Shown here: positions 37,486 through 46,365 of the stretch, piece after piece
Layout: every line of letters starts with the position of its first letter
Numbering within the stretch: the first letter of the stretch is position 1
NCBI GenBank assembly: GCA_023399155.1
Contig: JAEWQP010000011.1
Span: forward strand, 149,439-213,438
DNA length: 64,000 bases
Reading direction: 5' to 3'
From: Verrucomicrobiota bacterium
GTDB taxonomy: Bacteria > Verrucomicrobiota > Verrucomicrobiia > Opitutales > Opitutaceae
Position numbers and translations under genes: made by a program
The notes under the pieces: model-generated
The model's input: the letters and a program-made list of their open reading frames with translations, nothing else
Databases searched by the model: none
Told to the model about the DNA's origin: nothing

Positions 37486-37641
37486 ATGTCGTTCCGTTCG
37501 CGATGCGGTGAAGCGCTTTCAAGAGTCTTACGAGCCGAATCGACGCATTGTGCGTCGGGCTCGAAGGGGCGGGGGCGCCGTGAACTGCCCCCGATATTGG
37601 CGACACAATCAACCCTGCAACCGTCCGTCACATTAACGCGA

Positions 37642-37670
37642 TGCCGCGCCTAGCAAGGCAAGGCGCGGCA
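37642..37670 (-). terminator. Hairpin between secreted-protein and asparagine-synthase-like genes
   Basis: TGCCGCGCC pairs with GGCGCGGCA across an 11-base loop, about 90 bases past the stop at 37760. No clear T run follows on the minus strand, so this is a possible terminator or stability hairpin only. Confidence 0.4.
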
Positions 37671-37759
37671 AGCATGAACTTCGCAGATCCGTCCAATTAG
37701 TCTTCTCCGGGAGTGCTACAGCGAGCCTTTGCTCCCAGAGTAGCTCCGGGGACGCTAAG

Positions 37760-39145
37760 TTACGGCAGTATGGCTGCGTCGGTAGGACTCTCCGGGATCG
37801 TGAGAAGGTAGCCTCTCCAAAGATCGCGAATAAACGCCGAGCCCGCCTCTTGTGCCGAGCCAGAGAGAGAGCCCCAGTGCTTTTCTACCACGGATTCGTA
37901 CTGAGCAGCGAAGGGCTCGGTCATCCATCGATCGACATAATCGAAAAGGGCTGGATTGTTCCATTCGCGTGTCATACCTAAGATCTTAGCTGCAACCGCC
38001 ATTCCGACATGTGGAATCGAATCGCAGCAATGTCGGTAGTCCTCTTGCTTCTTTCCTCCGCCGTTCTCAACTTGTCCCCATTCGGATGGGTGCAAATGTT
38101 CGTGCTCGGTGTTCCCGACTTGTTTCCTGAAGAACACCTTGGCTCCCGTCCACGTCTGGCCAGCCGGCACCAACTTGCTCGATACTGTGGACTTTCTCTC
38201 GTTCCAGTAGTAAAATTTCTCTGCATCACGTGGAGCGGTGTTGTTTCGGCCGTCCAGCCAAAAATCGCGCATTTCCGCATTGCCAAGTAGTACCCCCGCG
38301 AAAATCACGGGCATTCGGAAGCAGGCGCTGTCTCCATCCACTGCGTCGAAAGTGTGATATGAGTCGATGCCTTGCTGCACGTAAAAGTAAAGAAGATCGT
38401 CCGAGAATTTGTCCGTAACCAAGATGCAGCTTGCATCGCTCAGAAACTGCCCGATGTCCTCGTGATAGTTCAACATGTTCTCAAGAGGGTGCATCGCACG
38501 GCAGGTCCAGTCTTTCAGGAACTGCAGCCACGGTCGCCGCAACCCCCGCTCATAGAACGATGAATTGGGCACATCCCCGGGCGCGGGGATTCTTGGCAAC
38601 CGACTGAGGTTCAGCATCGAAACACTGTATGTCGGCTTCTTGGTTCCAAACAAAGGTGGTCGAAATGACTTCTGGCTAGGTGCGGAAGGCACGATAGTGA
38701 GCACGCCTGCATGCAAGAGACGCGCGTGGGTTGAGCTGACCAGTTTTCTGGACCACGTCGGAGTAAAGGCTTCAGCCGAAACGTAACTCTCTGTTGAAAT
38801 GAGCGACTTGATGCCCGATGCCGCACTGAGCGTGACGGGAAAAGTCACCGTGGTACCAGCAGAATAGTATGAGATGCGATCGTCGAAGCCCTGAGCCGTT
38901 GACGATGTCGGGTTGACCATTGATCCGTTACGTCCGGACGACGGTCCGGGTGTGACGGATACTATCTTGACTCCCGTTCCTGGATCGACGACATAGTAAT
39001 CGCCTGTGATGTATTGTCCGACATTGTAGTCTCGATCAAACTTCCAGGTTATGCCATTGTGTGTCACCGCAGTTGCCGCGAGCAGAATTGAGTACGATGT
39101 GAGCCAGAGGACGGCTGCAAAATAGAATTTCGTAAGGTTGCTCAT
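37760..39145 (-). CDS. Secreted protein of unknown function
   Basis: Not recognised with confidence. A signal peptide (FYFAAVLWLTSYSILLAATA) precedes a beta-rich N-terminal part with VTHNGITWKFDRDYNVGQY and GDYYVVDPGTGVKIVSVTPG. The middle and C-terminal parts are likely helical with many aromatic and charged positions (NYHEDIGQFLSDASCILVTD, EHEHLHPSEWGQ). Similar openings occur on Verrucomicrobial and planctomycete secreted proteins with polysaccharide-lyase-like helical barrels, so an EPS-modifying enzyme is possible, but this is a guess. It has 461 residues. Confidence 0.55.
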   Translation of the reverse strand: MSNLTKFYFAAVLWLTSYSILLAATAVTHNGITWKFDRDYNVGQYITGDYYVVDPGTGVKIVSVTPGPSSGRNGSMVNPTSSTAQGFDDRISYYSAGTTVTFPVTLSAASGIKSLISTESYVSAEAFTPTWSRKLVSSTHARLLHAGVLTIVPSAPSQKSFRPPLFGTKKPTYSVSMLNLSRLPRIPAPGDVPNSSFYERGLRRPWLQFLKDWTCRAMHPLENMLNYHEDIGQFLSDASCILVTDKFSDDLLYFYVQQGIDSYHTFDAVDGDSACFRMPVIFAGVLLGNAEMRDFWLDGRNNTAPRDAEKFYYWNERKSTVSSKLVPAGQTWTGAKVFFRKQVGNTEHEHLHPSEWGQVENGGGKKQEDYRHCCDSIPHVGMAVAAKILGMTREWNNPALFDYVDRWMTEPFAAQYESVVEKHWGSLSGSAQEAGSAFIRDLWRGYLLTIPESPTDAAILP

Positions 39146-39316
39146 AAGTAGATGTGATCAAGGCCATCGCGAGCGATCGCCGTGTAGAGGAGAAGACGGA
39201 CAAGAGATCATCCGAAAGATCGTCTTGTTCCGCAAAACGTGGAAGAGCGCGCGGACGCTTTACTTGTAGCTTACGTGTCGTCTACGTCTTCTAGCAAACC
39301 CTGCTCGCGGCGTAGG

Positions 39317-39892
39317 TTAGATGCTTTGAGGCGAAGCCTTTACAACGCGTGCCGGTGCCCCTACGGCGATGCAGTAGGCTGGAATGTCTCTTGTCACAAC
39401 TGAGTTTGCGCCGATCACCGCGTTCCTGCCGATCGTAACGCCCGGACAAACCACGACACCCTGACCTAGCCACGCTCCTGTTTCTATTCTCACTGGCTTA
39501 GGGAACGTTATTCCTTGATCCTTTATTGCACGGGAGCTGTCTTCGTATGCATGTGAATGGTCGGAGATGTGGACGAACTTTGCTATTAGCACTCGTGGTT
39601 CGATGACGACACGCTCAGCTGCCGTAATCGTATCCGACCCCGACATGCATACATTGTCGCCGATGGTCAGGATGCTTTCAGCATGGGAGGCATGCTCGGC
39701 AAACGCTTGGATCCAAGAATTCGCTCCAATGTATACGTCCGCTCCAATTTCTATCCGATCTTCACCCTGAACGCGCAGTGGAGGCACGAGTGCGGACTTC
39801 TTGCCGATAGCGGCGAAGCTCTGTCTGCACATGATCGTAAAGGCTCGAGTTCTTAGTCGTATATATAATCGGGAAAGCCCCAGTGGTGTCAT
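39317..39892 (-). CDS. Hexapeptide-repeat O-acetyltransferase (WcaF/NodL-like)
   Basis: Left-handed beta-helix acetyltransferase of 191 residues. Hexapeptide turns in IEIGADVYIGANSWIQAF, LTIGDNVCMSGSDTITA, the loop histidines in HISDHSHAYED and the end VIGANSVVTRDIPAYCIAVG, APARVVKAS are typical. It is the last gene behind the polymerase, with which it overlaps by ATGA. It probably acetylates the EPS repeat unit or its precursor. Confidence 0.85.
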   Translation of the reverse strand: MTPLGLSRLYIRLRTRAFTIMCRQSFAAIGKKSALVPPLRVQGEDRIEIGADVYIGANSWIQAFAEHASHAESILTIGDNVCMSGSDTITAAERVVIEPRVLIAKFVHISDHSHAYEDSSRAIKDQGITFPKPVRIETGAWLGQGVVVCPGVTIGRNAVIGANSVVTRDIPAYCIAVGAPARVVKASPQSI

Positions 39893-41181
39893 CTTATGAA
39901 AGGTAGCGAAGTGCGGGTTTGGGGAACGGGTGCTAGTTGCGACGATGTCCTTGCGCTTATAGGGATCACCTGCGTTGCGGAGATTAATAAATAAAAGAAG
40001 ACATAAACCTGATCATAATACGATATTGTCAGAGCGCTTATGCAAAATGCCGCCAATGCGCAGGTGCTGCACCATACTTGAAATAAATCACTATCGCCCG
40101 CTTGCGAACTGGACTGGTTATTGAGCAGTTTGAAGCTTCTGTAGACGATCCATAATAGGCATACTAGAAGCGGAACTCCTCCAATTACGCCAATATGTAT
40201 AAAGTAGTTTGTTAGGTCGCAATGATTCGGATTCTGAGGGAGTCGATAAGGCATCCAGTGGGCCGTGTAATCGGTCCCAGCAAACCACCACTCACCGAAA
40301 TGTAGGAAGGCGTTATCGATCAGCTTTGCACGGTGCCAGCCTGTGCTCCCTCCGACAAGATCGATTGAAGTGAGCACGTGCCACGGTCCCTTTCCTTTTA
40401 GTATAGGGTAGGCGGAAAGCAGCAACGCACCCGCAACCATTCCGAGGCGCAAGTGTCGTCGCCACTTCCACACCGCGGCACCGAATGTGCCAATTGCGAG
40501 TGTTCCGATGGGTCCGCTTGAAGCGGACGCACCAACAATAACCACAGCGGATGCTGCTCCAATCAGTCCGACTGTTCGTCGAGTTCTAAACAGCGGCAAA
40601 AACAAAGGGAAGGCAACTGCACCCACTGTTCCTGCAAGAATCGGTGTTCCAAAGGGTCCCATCGCGCGATTCCGTCCAGCCCGATTCAGAGTGTCCTCGC
40701 GCTTAGCCCCAACGGCCGAGTAAAGGTTTTTCCCGGTCCGCTGCTCTATCGCTAGTAATGCAGCAAGTGGTGTCAGGGCCAGCACCAACACTAGTGCGAT
40801 TTGCTTATATAGATCGCGTTCGGGAAGCAGAAGCTTACAATACCCATAGGTGAAAAGGATTGATCCCGCGAATCCCAAGCGAAACTTCAGCGGATTGTCT
40901 GCATCAGCTGAGTGTGCAAACGAGGAGACTATAGCGACGAGAAAGAACGCGAGAAAAGGAAGGTCGAGCGGCGCTCGTCTGATGAGCAGCTTTGGCGTTG
41001 CTACTAAGCCGCGCAGAATTCCGGTAATTAGCACGAGGCGAACGGTTGTTAGGTCGCCTAGTGCTTCAGTTTGGGAGGTGTGCGCCGCCGCGAAGAGAAG
41101 AGGAGCGAATGCCCACTTACGTGGTAACGTAAGCTGTACGACGACAAGGATCACTCCTAGTATTATGGCTCCTGTCGTCAT
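39889..41181 (-). CDS. O-antigen ligase/Wzy-type polymerase
   Basis: Polytopic membrane protein (430 residues, about 10-12 helices) with a long periplasmic loop before the C-terminal helices. Features seen: NRAMGPFGTPILAGTVGAV, ASSGPIGTLAIGTFGAA and the loop LPQNPNHCDLTNYFIHIGVI, where the NH and FxHIG pattern is typical for WaaL/Wzy proteins. It would polymerise flipped repeat units. This is among the most AT-rich genes of the window. The start is ATG 41181; the stop overlaps the next ATG. Confidence 0.8.
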   Translation of the reverse strand: MTTGAIILGVILVVVQLTLPRKWAFAPLLFAAAHTSQTEALGDLTTVRLVLITGILRGLVATPKLLIRRAPLDLPFLAFFLVAIVSSFAHSADADNPLKFRLGFAGSILFTYGYCKLLLPERDLYKQIALVLVLALTPLAALLAIEQRTGKNLYSAVGAKREDTLNRAGRNRAMGPFGTPILAGTVGAVAFPLFLPLFRTRRTVGLIGAASAVVIVGASASSGPIGTLAIGTFGAAVWKWRRHLRLGMVAGALLLSAYPILKGKGPWHVLTSIDLVGGSTGWHRAKLIDNAFLHFGEWWFAGTDYTAHWMPYRLPQNPNHCDLTNYFIHIGVIGGVPLLVCLLWIVYRSFKLLNNQSSSQAGDSDLFQVWCSTCALAAFCISALTISYYDQVYVFFYLLISATQVIPISARTSSQLAPVPQTRTSLPFIR

Positions 41182-41234
41182 TCGAAAAAGGCGTGCTTTT
41201 TAGTCGGCTATTGGGCGCAAAGACTCTGTTCTTT

Positions 41235-42167
41235 CTATAGTTTTGCGTAGCCGCGAGTCCATTCGCGCCGGCTAGTCCAGAGATGATACCAGCGCTCGTC
41301 GTTAGGTTGGTTTCGAACCCTGGAATAGACTTTGTATGAGACAGCTCGAATAAAAACGCCAGTTAGTAGGAGCCTGATGCTAATTGCCCGCCAAAGAGAA
41401 CTGGGATGGGTTCGGATCAGGGTGGCCTTCCCTTTGTAAAGCAGGATCATCTTATGGAGGGGCGTTTCCGATGACTTGCCGATCTCGTGGATGAATTCTG
41501 CGGTCGGGCACATGAGTGATCGCCAACCCGCAAGGCGCGCTCTCATCGCGAGATCCGCATCTTCCCCGTACATGAAGAATCGCTCATCGAAGCCGCGGAG
41601 AGAGTTCCATATGTCCCGACCAACTAATAGAAAGCAACCAGATATCATGTCCACCTCGCGGGCCGTGTCGCGTTGCCAAGACCCCATGGACTCAGGATTG
41701 AGCAGAGTATACCGACGACCTATGGCGCTGAGTCCAGATGCAAACATTAACAGGCTCCAAAGGCTGGGCAGTCCCCAGCACGAGGATGGCTCCAAGGTGC
41801 CATCTAGTTTCTGCGCGCGTCCGCCAAATATGGCATACTTGGGATTTGCGCGAGCGAACGCAACTATCACATCCACAGCATTTCTGAGGACAATGGTGTC
41901 TGGATTGAGCAACAAGAGGAATTCACCGCGTGCTTCTTTCGCGGCCGCGTTCACTCCAGCGGCAAATCCGAGGTTTTTTCCAGGTGTGAGCAACCGCACC
42001 TCAGGAAATTGCTCCCTAACGATCGTGGCGGTGCCCGGCGTCGGGCTGTTGTCCAACACAATGACTTCCTGCGAGATCGCTTTCCGCTGGTCCAGAAGGC
42101 TACGCAGACAACCGACGATCTGGTCCTCTGAATTGTAGGTGACGATAAGTACGGAGACGTCGGGCAT
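41235..42167 (-). CDS. Glycosyltransferase GT2, rhamnosyltransferase-like
   Basis: GT-A type inverting transferase. The 310-residue protein shows VSVLIVTYNSEDQIVGCLRS, EVIVLDNSPTPGTATIV, GKNLGFAAGVNAAAKEARGE, FLLLLNPDTIVL (metal/nucleotide site) and SGCFLLVGRDIWNSLRGFDE, the layout of WbbL/RfbF rhamnosyltransferases. ATG 42167 gives the natural N-terminus. The sugar donor cannot be proved. Confidence 0.88.
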   Translation of the reverse strand: MPDVSVLIVTYNSEDQIVGCLRSLLDQRKAISQEVIVLDNSPTPGTATIVREQFPEVRLLTPGKNLGFAAGVNAAAKEARGEFLLLLNPDTIVLRNAVDVIVAFARANPKYAIFGGRAQKLDGTLEPSSCWGLPSLWSLLMFASGLSAIGRRYTLLNPESMGSWQRDTAREVDMISGCFLLVGRDIWNSLRGFDERFFMYGEDADLAMRARLAGWRSLMCPTAEFIHEIGKSSETPLHKMILLYKGKATLIRTHPSSLWRAISIRLLLTGVFIRAVSYKVYSRVRNQPNDERWYHLWTSRREWTRGYAKL

Positions 42168-42324
42168 GACGGAAATCAAAGGACGGATGAGGGAGGAAAA
42201 AGGCTCAGGGACGGAGCCGGAGCGAGGCGCCCCAGGCGCCGGCAGGTGGATGAAAAGCGTTCGGTAGTAGCCGAGGCCTTGTGGGCCCGGTCCTAGTGTC
42301 CTGGGATTGGCGAGCGAAGCGCGC

Positions 42325-43611
42325 CTACGCCTTCCAAACCTGACCCGGGAGTGTCGGGATGCCTGACATGGCGTTGCGCGAATCGACGATGCACGGAGCC
42401 CAGGCGGCGAGTTCCGCATAGTTCACGTCCTTGTGATTGGTCGCGATCAGCACGGCGTCAAAGCTGCTGACGGTGGACTCGTCCCAAGCCACGGACTTGG
42501 TTCCCGCCCACTGGGGATGCTCACGCGTCGGCTTGATCATCGGCACAAAGGGATCGTGGTAGGCTACTGATGCTCCGCGCTGCTTCAGCATTTCCAGAAG
42601 GGTGTAGCTGGGTGACTCCCGGTCGTCGTCGACGTTCGGCTTGTAGGCCAGCCCCACGATCAGGACTTTGCTGCCGTTGATCGCCTTTTTCTGCGCGTTG
42701 AGCGCATCCGCGACGCGGCTCACGACGTAGCCGGGCATGGAGGTGTTCACCTCGCCCGCCAGTTCGATGAATTTGGTGTTCTGGCCGTACTCACGCGCCT
42801 TCCACGTGAGATAGAATGGGTCGATCGGGATGCAATGTCCGCCCAGCCCGGGGCCCGGGTAAAAGGGCATGTAACCGAACGGCTTCGTCTTGGCTGCGTG
42901 GATGACCTCCCACACATCGATTCCCATCGCGCCGTAGACGAGCTTGAGTTCGTTGACCAAGGCAATGTTGACGCTGCGGAAGATGTTCTCGAGCAGCTTT
43001 GTCGCCTCGGCTGCGCGGCACGAGGAGACCGGTACGAGCGTGTCGAGCGCCTGCCCATACACCGCGGTGGCTTTCTCGAGGCACTTCGGCGTCAGCCCGC
43101 CGATGACCTTCGGAATCGACTTCACGACGCTCTGCGGATTGCCCGGATCCTCACGCTCGGGCGAGAAGGCGAGGTGGAAATCGACCCCGGCCTTCAACTT
43201 CGAACCGTCCTCAAGGACCTTGAGAAGATCCTCGTCCGTGGTACCCGGATACGTCGTCGATTCCAGGATGATCGTGGTGCCGCGCTGGATATGCGGCGCG
43301 ATGGCCTTGCCTGTATCAAGCACGTAGGAGATGTCCGGCTCGCGGTTCTTGTTCAGCGGAGTCGGCACGCAGATGATCACGGCCTCGACTTCCCGAACCC
43401 GCGAGAAATCGGTGCTGGCGGAGAAGCGTCCGGCGCCAGTTTGCTCCTGGATGGCCTCCCCGGAGATGTGCTTGATGTAGCCACGACCGGCGGCAATCGC
43501 ATCGATCTTGTTTTGATCGATGTCGAGTCCCAGGACCGTGACGCCGGAGCGTGCGAACTGGAGCGAGAGGGGAAGGCCTACGTAGCCGAGACCGACGACT
43601 GCAATCTTCAT
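42325..43611 (-). CDS. Nucleotide-sugar 6-dehydrogenase (WbpA/TviB-like)
   Basis: Oxidises a UDP-hexose or UDP-HexNAc C6 to the uronic acid with NAD. The 428-residue protein has the N-terminal fold MKIAVVGLGYVGLPLSLQFA, the middle LAFSPEREDPGNPQ and AEATKLLENIFRSVNIALVN, and the catalytic cysteine in PGLGGHCIPIDPFYL; the C-terminal domain has VGLAYKPNVDDDRESPS. The pattern is closer to UDP-GlcNAc/ManNAc dehydrogenases than to UDP-glucose dehydrogenase. ATG 43611 overlaps the upstream stop (ATGA). Confidence 0.92.
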   Translation of the reverse strand: MKIAVVGLGYVGLPLSLQFARSGVTVLGLDIDQNKIDAIAAGRGYIKHISGEAIQEQTGAGRFSASTDFSRVREVEAVIICVPTPLNKNREPDISYVLDTGKAIAPHIQRGTTIILESTTYPGTTDEDLLKVLEDGSKLKAGVDFHLAFSPEREDPGNPQSVVKSIPKVIGGLTPKCLEKATAVYGQALDTLVPVSSCRAAEATKLLENIFRSVNIALVNELKLVYGAMGIDVWEVIHAAKTKPFGYMPFYPGPGLGGHCIPIDPFYLTWKAREYGQNTKFIELAGEVNTSMPGYVVSRVADALNAQKKAINGSKVLIVGLAYKPNVDDDRESPSYTLLEMLKQRGASVAYHDPFVPMIKPTREHPQWAGTKSVAWDESTVSSFDAVLIATNHKDVNYAELAAWAPCIVDSRNAMSGIPTLPGQVWKA

Positions 43612-44546
43612 GGTGTTTGTTGGACGTTGATTGTCGTGGATTTGCGTGTCCACGGAAGAATTCGGGAAAGTTGTTCGTGCCGGATGAACCTGACAAGCTC
43701 GGGCGGCACGGTTCGCGGGCGTCGTGCCAACGCAGCGGATACGTAACCCACGAACCACGCCGTCGCCCCGAGGAGGACGGGAGCATGATGCAGCCGACTC
43801 GCACATTTGATCGCCTCAAACACGGGATGATAGCCCACGGCGTGGTCGCGGACCCCCATCTGCCACTTGCGGCGAAGCGCACCGCCATGTGCGATGTTTC
43901 GAGGCTTGAGGTGGTCGACGATGAGGTCGGTGCACAACCGCGTCGTGAAGCCGCGCATGCGGGCCATGGCGCACGCCATCCCATCCCAACCGCCCTCCGG
44001 AATGGGGAGCAGCCCTCCCAAGCGTTCGAAACAGCGGCGGGAGTAGAACTGTAGGGCACCGGGGACGTCGATACGGTTTCTCGGCAAGCGATCCCGCGGT
44101 TCGCCGATGTCTATGGCGACGCCTCCCGCGAGGCCGAGGCGCGGATCTCGTTCGAACTCCGCGATCAGTCGCTCGAAATAATCGGATTCGAAGCGCACAT
44201 CGGTGTCGAGCAGGCCGAGGTAGGCGTACTCGGTCTGCTGCAACGCTTCGATCCCTTTGGTCGTATTCTCGACCACGCGGGCGAAACTCCGCCCTTCACG
44301 GGGCGGAAGTGTCAGCGGTCGGATCCAGGGATGCTCGGCCGCCGCTGCCGCAATGATCTCGGATGTGCCGTCGGTCGAACCGTCATCGACGATGACCCAC
44401 TCCACGGGCCGGCAGGTTTGCCCGACCACGGATGCGATGGTGATCCCGATGGTCTTCGCCTCGTCGCGCGTGGGCGACACAAGGACGAATCGTCGGTCGG
44501 CCGCGGCAGGCGGCGGGCTGGCGTCAGAACTCTGAGTTGGAGACAT
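43608..44546 (-). CDS. Glycosyltransferase GT2
   Basis: GT-A type enzyme of 312 residues: RFVLVSPTRDEAKTIGITIA, VEWVIVDDGSTDGTSEII and AYLGLLDTDVRFESDYFERL (DxD region), then a C-terminal hydrophobic helix (APVLLGATAWFVGYVSAAL). It is coupled to the dehydrogenase gene by an ATGA overlap. ATG 44546 begins the chain; the frame extends upstream into a repeat-bearing spacer, which I regard as noncoding. Confidence 0.86.
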   Translation of the reverse strand: MSPTQSSDASPPPAAADRRFVLVSPTRDEAKTIGITIASVVGQTCRPVEWVIVDDGSTDGTSEIIAAAAAEHPWIRPLTLPPREGRSFARVVENTTKGIEALQQTEYAYLGLLDTDVRFESDYFERLIAEFERDPRLGLAGGVAIDIGEPRDRLPRNRIDVPGALQFYSRRCFERLGGLLPIPEGGWDGMACAMARMRGFTTRLCTDLIVDHLKPRNIAHGGALRRKWQMGVRDHAVGYHPVFEAIKCASRLHHAPVLLGATAWFVGYVSAALARRPRTVPPELVRFIRHEQLSRILPWTRKSTTINVQQTP

Positions 44547-44585
44547 CGGTGATCGGAAAAGGATCGAGCCGCGCATACGCAGCTC

Positions 44586-44656
44586 GGGGTTGTCGGCTAT
44601 GGGTTGTCGGTTACTTCTCAGATCCGAGCACGAGGAACCAGCAACCAAGAACTGAA
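44586..44656. repeat. Heptamer-phased inverted repeat (hairpin)
   Basis: Left arm GGTTGTC, GGCTATG, GGTTGTC, GGTTACT in 7-base register; right arm GAGGAAC, CAGCAAC, CAAGAAC in the same register on the other strand. The arms can pair (GGTTGTCGGTTAC against GGTTGCTGGTTCC read in reverse complement) around a short loop. Confidence 0.65.
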
Positions 44657-44718
44657 TGCGCGTGCCTGCGTCGCACGTGGGACCAAGGACGACGGGGCAA
44701 TGGATTCCCGAGCGAACC

Positions 44719-44806
44719 GTGATCAGTTATCAGTTCGTGGTTATTGAGTCGTGAACAGGCCTGTTCACGAAGAACGATCAACTAGGAACTAATATCTGGT
44801 AACCCG
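44719..44806. repeat. Heptamer-phased hairpin with a 22-base perfect palindrome at its centre
   Basis: Left arm GTGATCA, GTTATCA, GTTCGTG, GTTATTG; right arm in reverse complement GTTACCA, GATATTA, GTTCCTA, GTTGATC. At the centre, 44749-44770, TCGTGAACAGG is followed by its exact reverse complement. The element ends about 16 bases before the stop codon of the beta-helix gene. Confidence 0.75.
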
Positions 44807-44821
44807 CGCGAAGCGCGAAGC

Positions 44822-46180
44822 CTACTCCCCAGTCAACTGCAGTCCACTCGGGGCGGCGGGCGCGGACAGGTCGGACGCGAACTCATAGGCGCCAATGTCC
44901 CACGCAGGCGTGCCATCGCCCGTGCCGTCAAGCGGCCGGGGCATGCCTGCGCGATCGAAGAAGGGCGCGGAACTGGACGAGCCGGCATCGACCGCGGTGC
45001 TGATCGCGGCGAGGCGCAGATCCACGCGAGCCCAGTTCACGAAATGTCGCGCGTAATCGGTGGTCTTGAGGTTGTGGTCGACCGTGGCTGTCCCGGCGTC
45101 GACACGCAGGTCGCTGGCGAGATTGTTCCGCACCAGATTGCCCGTGCTCGCCGAACCGTCCTTGTGCGCGGTCACCATGATCCAGGGCACGCCTCGCACG
45201 GCGGTGTCCCGGTCGACGACCGTGTTGTTCACGATCCGGCAGTTGCGGGCACCATACAGGGAAATGCCGTGCCAGGCGTCTGTGACAACGACGTTGTTCT
45301 CAATGATCCAGTCCTCGAAGAAGCCATCGAAGCAGCCGATGCCCTGAAGACTGCCGCGAAACGGCTGTTCCGGGTCGGTGTAGGAGATGAATGTGTTCCC
45401 GCGCACGACCACACCGCGGACGACGCCCGTTCCCGGGCCGCCCGGTCCCGTGCTCCAGGACTGAAACCCGTCGTCGTGATTGTCGTTTACCTTGTAGCAG
45501 TTGCGCACCTCGTTGAACTCGAAGGTGCAGTAATCGCCGAGCCCGCGCATGCCGTCGCCGGAGAAGTTCTCGATCCTGTTTCCTGAGACGACGCAGTGCG
45601 TGGCTCCTGGAGCGACGCTCACGCCGAAGTTCACATTGCGCAGGGAGTTGTTGCGGGCGGTGTGGCGGGTGCCGGAGATGCTGATGCCATTGCAGGCGAG
45701 CGTATCCCAATCCTCGCGACTCCACGAGGAAGCATTCGGCACGGTGTAGATCGTGCAGTCCTCCACCCCGTTGTCGGACCCGCCGGAGACTGCCACGAGG
45801 GTCGCGCGATCAAAGGCCGGGTCGAGGCTGGCCGAGATCTCGAGGCCGACGATGCGCCAGTGGGTGGCATTCTGGAGAACCAACCGCCCCAGTGTCACGC
45901 GGGCACCCGTCTCCGCGCGCACCGTGACCGTACCCGTATTCCGGCTACGCAGGACAGGCGAGCCATGATGACCGGCGCGAAGGACCAGGATGTCGCCTGC
46001 GGAGAACGTGCGACCCGAGGCGGCCACCGCCTCGAGGCTCGCCAGCGGCGCGGTCGGCGTCCCGGGATTGGTGAGCGATCCGGAGGGGCTGAGTGTGTAT
46101 TCGGCGGCAGTGGCCTGGAGAACGAGACCCACTGCAGCGAGGACAAGCCCCGCCACCGTCGAGGTGGGGCGGGATGACAT
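44822..46180 (-). CDS. Secreted right-handed parallel beta-helix protein
   Basis: Likely periplasmic polysaccharide lyase, epimerase or binding protein. A signal peptide (VAGLVLAAVGLVLQATAAEY) starts the chain. The rest shows regular beta-helix coils such as NGISISGTRHTARNNSLRNV, HCVVSGNRIENFSGDG, RGVVVRGNTFISYTD and NCRIVNNTVVDRDTAV, with asparagine ladders typical of pectate-lyase/AlgG-like folds. It ends near DIGAYEF, common for choice-of-anchor helical proteins. ATG 46180 is chosen for the signal peptide; ATG 46213 is possible. It is 452 residues long. Being in the EPS operon, action on the polymer is likely. Confidence 0.8.
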   Translation of the reverse strand: MSSRPTSTVAGLVLAAVGLVLQATAAEYTLSPSGSLTNPGTPTAPLASLEAVAASGRTFSAGDILVLRAGHHGSPVLRSRNTGTVTVRAETGARVTLGRLVLQNATHWRIVGLEISASLDPAFDRATLVAVSGGSDNGVEDCTIYTVPNASSWSREDWDTLACNGISISGTRHTARNNSLRNVNFGVSVAPGATHCVVSGNRIENFSGDGMRGLGDYCTFEFNEVRNCYKVNDNHDDGFQSWSTGPGGPGTGVVRGVVVRGNTFISYTDPEQPFRGSLQGIGCFDGFFEDWIIENNVVVTDAWHGISLYGARNCRIVNNTVVDRDTAVRGVPWIMVTAHKDGSASTGNLVRNNLASDLRVDAGTATVDHNLKTTDYARHFVNWARVDLRLAAISTAVDAGSSSSAPFFDRAGMPRPLDGTGDGTPAWDIGAYEFASDLSAPAAPSGLQLTGE

Positions 46181-46324
46181 GCTTGAACGAAGCCGGGGAA
46201 GGGCGGGGCGCATGGGCGAACTCTCGGCACGGACCGTGCGACGAATCAGCGCTCCTACCTGTGCGCGAACCCCGCGGTGCGTCAACTGACCCGGAGCGTT
46301 ACCGCCTCGAATCGCGGCGGGTTG

Positions 46325-46339
46325 ACGCAATTATTGCGT
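46325..46339. promoter_or_regulatory. Palindrome upstream of the beta-helix gene
   Basis: ACGCAAT and ATTGCGT flank a single T, 145 bases before the start codon. It could be an operator or a small hairpin; no binding family is recognised. Confidence 0.3.
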
Positions 46340-46365
46340 TTTGCGGCGCTGTGCGGTCGGCGGTT

